Assembly (NCBI GenBank): GCA_028713055.1
Contig: JAQTOX010000009.1
Span: forward strand, 1-40,383
Direction of reading: 5' to 3'
Source of the DNA: Methylococcales bacterium
GTDB lineage: Bacteria; Pseudomonadota; Gammaproteobacteria; Methylococcales; Methylomonadaceae
Length of the DNA: 40,383 nt
Shown here: piece after piece, positions 35,758 to 40,383 of the stretch
How the letters are laid out: each line of letters starts with the position of its first letter
How positions within the stretch are numbered: position 1 is the first letter of the stretch
Position numbers and translations under genes: made by a program
Notes under the pieces: generated by a model
What the model was told of the DNA's origin: nothing
The model's input: the letters and a program-made list of their open reading frames with translations, nothing else
Databases searched by the model: none

Positions 35758-38376
35758 ATGAAACTGACCGATTTATTTTCCAATCGTAACAAAATAGTTG
35801 CTGCTGAATTTGAAAGACTTACCCAAGCAGTAATTGCAGGGAAACTCAGCGAGCGCGTCAATACCTCTGCATTTGATGACGAAAACAAACACGTCGGCAA
35901 TTTAGTTAATCAGATACTCGACGCTATTATTCAGCCGCTGAACGTGGCAGCGAGCTATGTCGATAACATTTCGAAAGGCAACATTCCCGTTAAAATTACC
36001 GATACCTATAACGGTGATTTCAACATTCTGAAAAACAATCTCAATACCTGTATCGATGCCGTGAACGCCCTCGTTGCGGATGCCAATGTGTTAGCGGTCG
36101 CCGCGGTGGAAGGACGGCTAGCGACTCGCGCAGATGCCACCAAACATCAAGGTGATTTCCGTAAAGTTGTCGAAGGTGTGAATGCGACCTTAAACGCAGT
36201 CATCACACCATTGAATGTAGCGGCAAATTATGTAGAACGCATATCTCATGGTGATACACCTCTGAAAATTACTGATACCTATAACGGTGATTTCAATACT
36301 ATTAAAAACAATCTCAACCAGGCTATTGATGCCATCAATCAACAGAGCTTCGCAGCGCAGTCCATTTCTGAAGGCAACTTATCGGTTAAGGTTACTGTTC
36401 GCTCTGAAAATGATAACCTGTCTAAAAGCTTAATCCGAGTCATTGAAGTACAGCAAGCTCTGCAAAAAGAGTTACAACGTCTCACCGCCGCATCCAAAGA
36501 AGGTCAGTTGTCTGAACGTGGTAAACCAGAACAATTTAAAGGCGCGTATGCCGAGATTATTGGCGGCGTTAATGACATGTTAGATGCTATTTTGCTGCCT
36601 ATCGGTGAAGGTAATGGCATTCTTGCACAAATTTCCAACGGTAAAATCGACGAGTTAATTACCCAAACCTACAAAGGCGACCACGAGAAGATGAAACAGG
36701 CGGTGAACAATGTGGCAATTACGCTGCAAGGTTTGCAGAAAGAATTGCAACGTCTCACCGCTGCATCAAAAGAAGGATTACTTTCTGAACGCGGTAAATC
36801 AGAACAATTTAAAGGCGCGTATGCTGATGTTATTAGTGGCGTTAATGACATGTTGGATGCTATTTTGCTGCCTATAGGCGAAGGCAATCGTATTCTTGTA
36901 CAAATCTCCAGCGGTAAAATCGACGAGTTAATTACCCAAACCTACAAAGGCGACCACGAGAAGATGAAGCAGGCGGTGAACAATGTGGCAATTACGCTGC
37001 AAGGTTTGCAGAAAGAATTGCAACGTCTCACCGCTGCATCAAAAGAAGGATTGCTTTCTGAACGCGGTAAACCAGAACAATTTAAAGGCGCGTATGCTGA
37101 TGTTATTAGTGGCGTTAATGAAATGTTGGATGCTATTTTGCTGCCTATAGGCGAAGGCAATCGTATTCTTGTACAAATCTCCAGCGGTAAAATCGACGAG
37201 TTAATTGCCCAAACCTACAAAGGCGACCACGAAAAGATGAAGCAGGCAGTGAACAATGTGGCGATTACGTTGCAAGGTTTGTTGAAAGAACTGCAACATC
37301 TTATCGAAGCGTCTAAAGAGGGACAATTGTCCGAGCGTGGCAAACCAGAACATTTCAAAGGCGCATATAGTGAGGTTGTTAGCGGTATTAACAATATGTT
37401 AGATGCAATCATCTTACCCGTTAATGAGGCAGTAACGGTTCTCACCGAGTTGGAGAAGGGCAACCTTACCAAGACTGTCAACGGTCATTACAAAGGGCAG
37501 CTCGAAGATTTCAAAAATACGCTTAATAACACCATTGCTAAAATTGCCGAAGTCATTGGCGAAGTAAATAGTGCCGCGTCCAATATCGCTTCAGCAAGTG
37601 GCGAGATTTCTGCCACGGCACAAAGTATGAGTCAGGCAAGCAGTGAGCAGGCGGCAAGTGTCGAGGAGACCACTGCGGCGGTCGAGCAAATGTCAGCATC
37701 TATCAACCAAAATACTGAAAATGCCAAAGTTACCGAAGGCATGGCGACTCAAAGTAGTGGCGAAGCAGCACAAGGCGGTGAAGCGGTTCACAAAACTGTA
37801 AATGCGATGAAAAGTATCGCTAACAAAATTGGCATCATCGATGATATTGCCTATCAAACCAATTTGCTGGCGTTGAACGCGGCAATTGAAGCGGCGCGGG
37901 CAGGCGAACATGGTAAAGGTTTTGCGGTTGTTGCTGCCGAAGTTCGTAATCTGGCTGAACGTAGTCAAGTGGCTGCAAAGGAAATTGGTGAGCTTGCTGA
38001 AAGTAGTGTCGAAATGGCTGAAAGTGCTGGCAAACTCTTAGACACTATTGTGCCTTCAATCAAAAAAACATCTGATTTAGTGCAGGAAATCACGGCGGCT
38101 TCTGAAGAACAATCAACGGGTGTTGCTCAAATCAATACCGCAATGAGTCAGCTCAATCAAATTACTCAACAAAATGCCAGTGCTTCAGAAGAATTAGCTG
38201 CCACCTCAGAAGAGATGAGCGGACAAGCCATGCAATTACAGGAAATGATGGAGTTTTTTACGACAAGTGGTCATAAATCATCAGTGGGTAAACATCCGTC
38301 TTCCAAACCGATGGTAAAAAAGGCAATGACAGATCATCACCATGAATTTAACGAAGACGAATTTGTGAGGTTTTAG
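35758..38376 (+). CDS. Cytoplasmic methyl-accepting chemotaxis protein with tandem HAMP units
   Basis: The 872-residue receptor has no membrane segment, so it is cytoplasmic. The first 235 residues hold HAMP-like units (ITDTYNGDF occurs twice). Residues 235-555 hold four units of 91 residues, each with [40 protein letters not shown] and [15 protein letters not shown]; the last is partial. Units 2 and 3 are almost identical in DNA. The signalling domain (about 560-840) has the tip at about 694-730, [19 protein letters not shown] then [15 protein letters not shown] flexible tail ends in EFVRF, which fits the aromatic-x-x-aromatic pattern of CheR-binding pentapeptides. TAAGG lies about 9 bases before the ATG. 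It follows cheA by 35 bases. Confidence 0.93.
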   Translation: MKLTDLFSNRNKIVAAEFERLTQAVIAGKLSERVNTSAFDDENKHVGNLVNQILDAIIQPLNVAASYVDNISKGNIPVKITDTYNGDFNILKNNLNTCIDAVNALVADANVLAVAAVEGRLATRADATKHQGDFRKVVEGVNATLNAVITPLNVAANYVERISHGDTPLKITDTYNGDFNTIKNNLNQAIDAINQQSFAAQSISEGNLSVKVTVRSENDNLSKSLIRVIEVQQALQKELQRLTAASKEGQLSERGKPEQFKGAYAEIIGGVNDMLDAILLPIGEGNGILAQISNGKIDELITQTYKGDHEKMKQAVNNVAITLQGLQKELQRLTAASKEGLLSERGKSEQFKGAYADVISGVNDMLDAILLPIGEGNRILVQISSGKIDELITQTYKGDHEKMKQAVNNVAITLQGLQKELQRLTAASKEGLLSERGKPEQFKGAYADVISGVNEMLDAILLPIGEGNRILVQISSGKIDELIAQTYKGDHEKMKQAVNNVAITLQGLLKELQHLIEASKEGQLSERGKPEHFKGAYSEVVSGINNMLDAIILPVNEAVTVLTELEKGNLTKTVNGHYKGQLEDFKNTLNNTIAKIAEVIGEVNSAASNIASASGEISATAQSMSQASSEQAASVEETTAAVEQMSASINQNTENAKVTEGMATQSSGEAAQGGEAVHKTVNAMKSIANKIGIIDDIAYQTNLLALNAAIEAARAGEHGKGFAVVAAEVRNLAERSQVAAKEIGELAESSVEMAESAGKLLDTIVPSIKKTSDLVQEITAASEEQSTGVAQINTAMSQLNQITQQNASASEELAATSEEMSGQAMQLQEMMEFFTTSGHKSSVGKHPSSKPMVKKAMTDHHHEFNEDEFVRF
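36460..37430 (+). repeat. Tandem 273-base repeats encoding HAMP units
   Basis: Units start at 36460, 36733, 37006 and 37279, each 273 bases (91 codons); the fourth is partial and more divergent. By eye, units 2 and 3 differ at 8 of 273 bases (about 97% identical), while unit 1 is more different. This points to recent duplication or conversion within the gene. Confidence 0.9.
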
Positions 38377-38430
38377 GCGATGAGCGTGGTAATCACGTAA
38401 CTGATGTCACGCAGTCGATGAGTTTAAAGC

Positions 38431-38475
38431 ACAACCCCCAGCCTTTCAGACTGCTCCCTTTAAAGGGGGCGAAAG
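38431..38475 (+). repeat. GC-rich palindromic repeat, copy B
   Basis: This copy has CCCCCA at 38435-38440, GCTCCC, a perfect palindrome CCCTTTAAAGGG at 38456-38467, then GGCGAAAG. It has the same plan and direction as copy A inside recB. It lies in the 226-base gap between two MCP genes. Confidence 0.7.
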
Positions 38476-38507
38476 ATTAAAAAGCAACCGCTTTTGATTT
38501 TAATGGT

Positions 38508-38557
38508 TTTTCCCCCTGTTTGAAGGGGGAGCGCGATAGCGCAGGGGGATTTTTTTC
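38508..38557 (-). repeat. GC-rich palindromic repeat, copy C, inverted
   Basis: TCCCCC (38511-38516) pairs with GGGGGA (38525-38530), followed by a GCGC-GATA-GCGC stem (38531-38542), then AGGGGGATTTTTTT. Read on the minus strand it has the same order as copies A and B. Together with copy B it forms a head-to-head pair that could make a large hairpin in the transcript and could act as a terminator ahead of the last MCP gene. Confidence 0.7.
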
Positions 38558-38602
38558 AGCTCTACGTAACATCAGACAATAATATTTTCCTGGAGAAGAA
38601 CA

Positions 38603-40383
38603 ATGAATATGACCGTTAGTAAAAAGATGATGTTGCTCATCGCTTCCGCTATTTTAGGTATGATTGGGCTATCGTGGGTTGGGCAAAATCGAATGGATGT
38701 TGTGTATGAAAAAACAAATTTTGCCAATGTTAACAGTGTCCCATCCATCGTTACGATGAGCAAAGCAGGTGAATCTCTCGGTCGGCTGCGTGTCAGGGTG
38801 TATCGTCATGTATTGAATACTGATCCGACCCAACTTTCTGAAATCGAAAACAAAATTAGGGAAGCACAGTACGGCGTTCTGAAGGCTCTGAAGGATTATG
38901 AAAATATGATTGCAGACAATAAAGACAAGCAGATGCTGACGGATGATGTTGCTGCTTTTAACGAATACATGAATGGTGTAGAAAAGGTGCTGGATGTTTC
39001 TCGCCAAAATAAAAACGAGCAAGCACGTGATATGTTGGCGCAATATTCCACTCAAGCCGAAAACGCGAATGCAGCATTCTCCGCCCACATGGATTACAAC
39101 GTTAATTTAGCAGATAAAGCGGCAAATGACGCGATGGTCGTTAAAGATGATGCCACTCGGCTATCAATCATAATTTCAATTTTGGTTTTGTTGGTGACGG
39201 CACTGTTGGGTTGGTACATTATCCGAAACTTGATGCGGCAACTTGGCGGCGAGCCAGATAAAACCGTGGACATTGCGAGCAAGATTGCGCTGGGAGATTT
39301 GTCTAGCAAAATTGAATTGTGCGAGGGTGACACGTCTAGCGTAATGAGTGCCATGAAGCACATGTCAATTTCGATTCAAACCGTGATTGCAGATATTAAC
39401 CTGTTAGCTCAAAAAGCAAATGAAGGTCAATTGAATGTTCGAGCCGATGCCACTAAGCATCAAGGCGATTACCGCATAATGATTGAGGGGTTAAACAATA
39501 CGCTGGATGGTATCGTTCTTCCTGTGAATGAAGTTGTTGCTGTTCTTACCGAAATGGAACGGGGCAACTTGACTCAAACCGTTAATGGTCATTACAAGGG
39601 ACAACTCGAAGATTTTAAAAATACAGTCAACAACACTATTGCCAAAGTCGCCGAAATTATTGGCGAAGTGAATGGTGCAGCGTCCAATATCGCCTCGGCA
39701 AGTGGTGAGATTTCTGCCACGGCACAAAGTATGAGTCAGGCAAGTAGTGAACAAGCGGCAAGTGTCGAGGAGACCACTGCGGCTGTCGAGCAAATGTCTG
39801 CGTCTATCAACCAAAATACTGAAAATGCCAAAGTTACCGAAGGCATGGCAACCCAAAGCAGCAGCGAGGCGATACAAGGTGGTGAAGCGGTTCAAAAAAC
39901 TGTAAATGCGATGAAAAGTATCGCCAATAAGATTAGTATTATCGATGATATTGCTTACCAAACGAATTTGTTAGCGTTAAATGCCGCGATTGAAGCGGCA
40001 CGAGCAGGCGAACATGGTAAAGGTTTTGCCGTCGTTGCCGCTGAGGTTCGTAATCTTGCCGAACGTAGCCAAATTGCAGCAAAGGAAATTGGTGAACTTG
40101 CTGCAAGTAGTGTCGAAATGGCTGAAAGTGCTGGCAAACTCCTAGATACCATTGTGCCTTCAATCAAAAAAACATCTGACTTAGTGCAAGAAATCGCAGC
40201 AGCTTCTGAAGAACAATCAACAGGTGTTGCACAAATCAATACTGCGATGAATCAGCTCAATCAGATTACCCAACAAAATGCCAGTGCTTCAGAAGAATTA
40301 GCCGCCACCTCAGAAGAGATGAGCGGACAAGCCATGCAATTACAAGAAATGATGGAGTTCTTTATGATAAATGGTCATAAATC
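38603..40383 (+). CDS. Methyl-accepting chemotaxis protein, membrane-bound (3' end beyond window)
   Basis: The frame stays open for 593 codons to the window edge, so the gene is partial at its 3' end. The start is the ATG at 38603 with GGAGAAG a few bases before it. The protein has a membrane segment at about 8-27, a helical periplasmic sensor of four-helix-bundle type (about 28-187), a second membrane segment at about 189-210 ([19 protein letters not shown]) and a HAMP domain, then another HAMP-like unit. The signalling domain (about 355 on) has [19 protein letters not shown] and [14 protein letters not shown]. From about codon 305 onward it matches the preceding receptor closely at a constant offset of 2103 bases. 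The ligand is unknown. Confidence 0.9.
   Translation, partial: MNMTVSKKMMLLIASAILGMIGLSWVGQNRMDVVYEKTNFANVNSVPSIVTMSKAGESLGRLRVRVYRHVLNTDPTQLSEIENKIREAQYGVLKALKDYENMIADNKDKQMLTDDVAAFNEYMNGVEKVLDVSRQNKNEQARDMLAQYSTQAENANAAFSAHMDYNVNLADKAANDAMVVKDDATRLSIIISILVLLVTALLGWYIIRNLMRQLGGEPDKTVDIASKIALGDLSSKIELCEGDTSSVMSAMKHMSISIQTVIADINLLAQKANEGQLNVRADATKHQGDYRIMIEGLNNTLDGIVLPVNEVVAVLTEMERGNLTQTVNGHYKGQLEDFKNTVNNTIAKVAEIIGEVNGAASNIASASGEISATAQSMSQASSEQAASVEETTAAVEQMSASINQNTENAKVTEGMATQSSSEAIQGGEAVQKTVNAMKSIANKISIIDDIAYQTNLLALNAAIEAARAGEHGKGFAVVAAEVRNLAERSQIAAKEIGELAASSVEMAESAGKLLDTIVPSIKKTSDLVQEIAAASEEQSTGVAQINTAMNQLNQITQQNASASEELAATSEEMSGQAMQLQEMMEFFMINGHK

Noticed and set aside
36669..37481. Three similar minus-strand reading frames
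   Set aside because: They are shadows of the 273-base repeats of the poly-HAMP receptor and have no independent support.
38556..38582. Second sigma-28-like promoter before the last receptor (GACAATAA)
   Set aside because: Only six of eight bases match the -10, and no TAAAGTTT-like -35 lies at the right distance.

Overview
The window looks like chromosome of an AT-rich gammaproteobacterium. The strongest sign is the order yceD-rpmF-plsX-fabH-fabD-fabG-acpP-fabF-pabC-mltG-tmk-holB-pilZ-tatD, the classic gammaproteobacterial fatty-acid/cell-envelope cluster. Low GC, several unusual chemoreceptors and short GC-rich palindromic repeats would fit a Thiotrichales/Beggiatoa-like sulfur bacterium. 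That finer placement is inference only.

Layout. (1) 1-2.7 kb is accessory: a tnpB of the IS200/IS605 type with its right-end hairpin, abutting a calcineurin-like phosphatase gene and an unrecognised 152-residue gene. (2) 2.8-8.1 kb, minus strand: recB followed by a DevC/DevA-like ABC permease and ATPase, tightly packed; recB carries an in-frame copy of a GC-rich palindromic repeat. (3) 8.3-13.2 kb, plus strand: a membrane chemoreceptor, phoB-phoR, and a DUF502 membrane protein, closed by a strong terminator shared with the convergent operon. (4) 13.3-16.5 kb, minus strand: oadG-oadA-oadB, a sodium-pumping oxaloacetate decarboxylase. (5) 16.7-29.6 kb, plus strand: the fatty-acid synthesis cluster and its usual neighbours, interrupted by a flavin-type split-barrel gene and by a small secreted cysteine-rich protein, and ending in moaD-moaE. 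(6) 29.6-31.1 kb: ppa on the minus strand, divergent from a DUF2797 gene. (7) 31.2 kb to the end: a chemosensory cluster of membrane MCP, CheY, STAS protein, CheA, cytoplasmic poly-HAMP MCP and a second membrane MCP that runs off the window. A sigma-28-like promoter precedes it.

How the parts work together. Region 5 makes acyl chains: PlsX, FabD, FabH, FabG, FabF and ACP, with PabC, MltG, Tmk and HolB as the usual passengers. Region 4 couples oxaloacetate decarboxylation to sodium export. Region 7 is a sensory system whose CheA has an inserted pair of 24-residue motifs resembling the MshEN c-di-GMP-binding fold, and whose cytoplasmic receptor has near-identical tandem HAMP units and a possible CheR-tethering C-terminus. 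This is the most interesting part of the window.

No tRNA, rRNA, riboswitch or CRISPR array was found. No gene-free stretch exceeds 300 bases; the longest are 38377-38602 (repeats), 8115-8331 (divergent intergenic region, nothing convincing) and 31053-31236 (promoter region).
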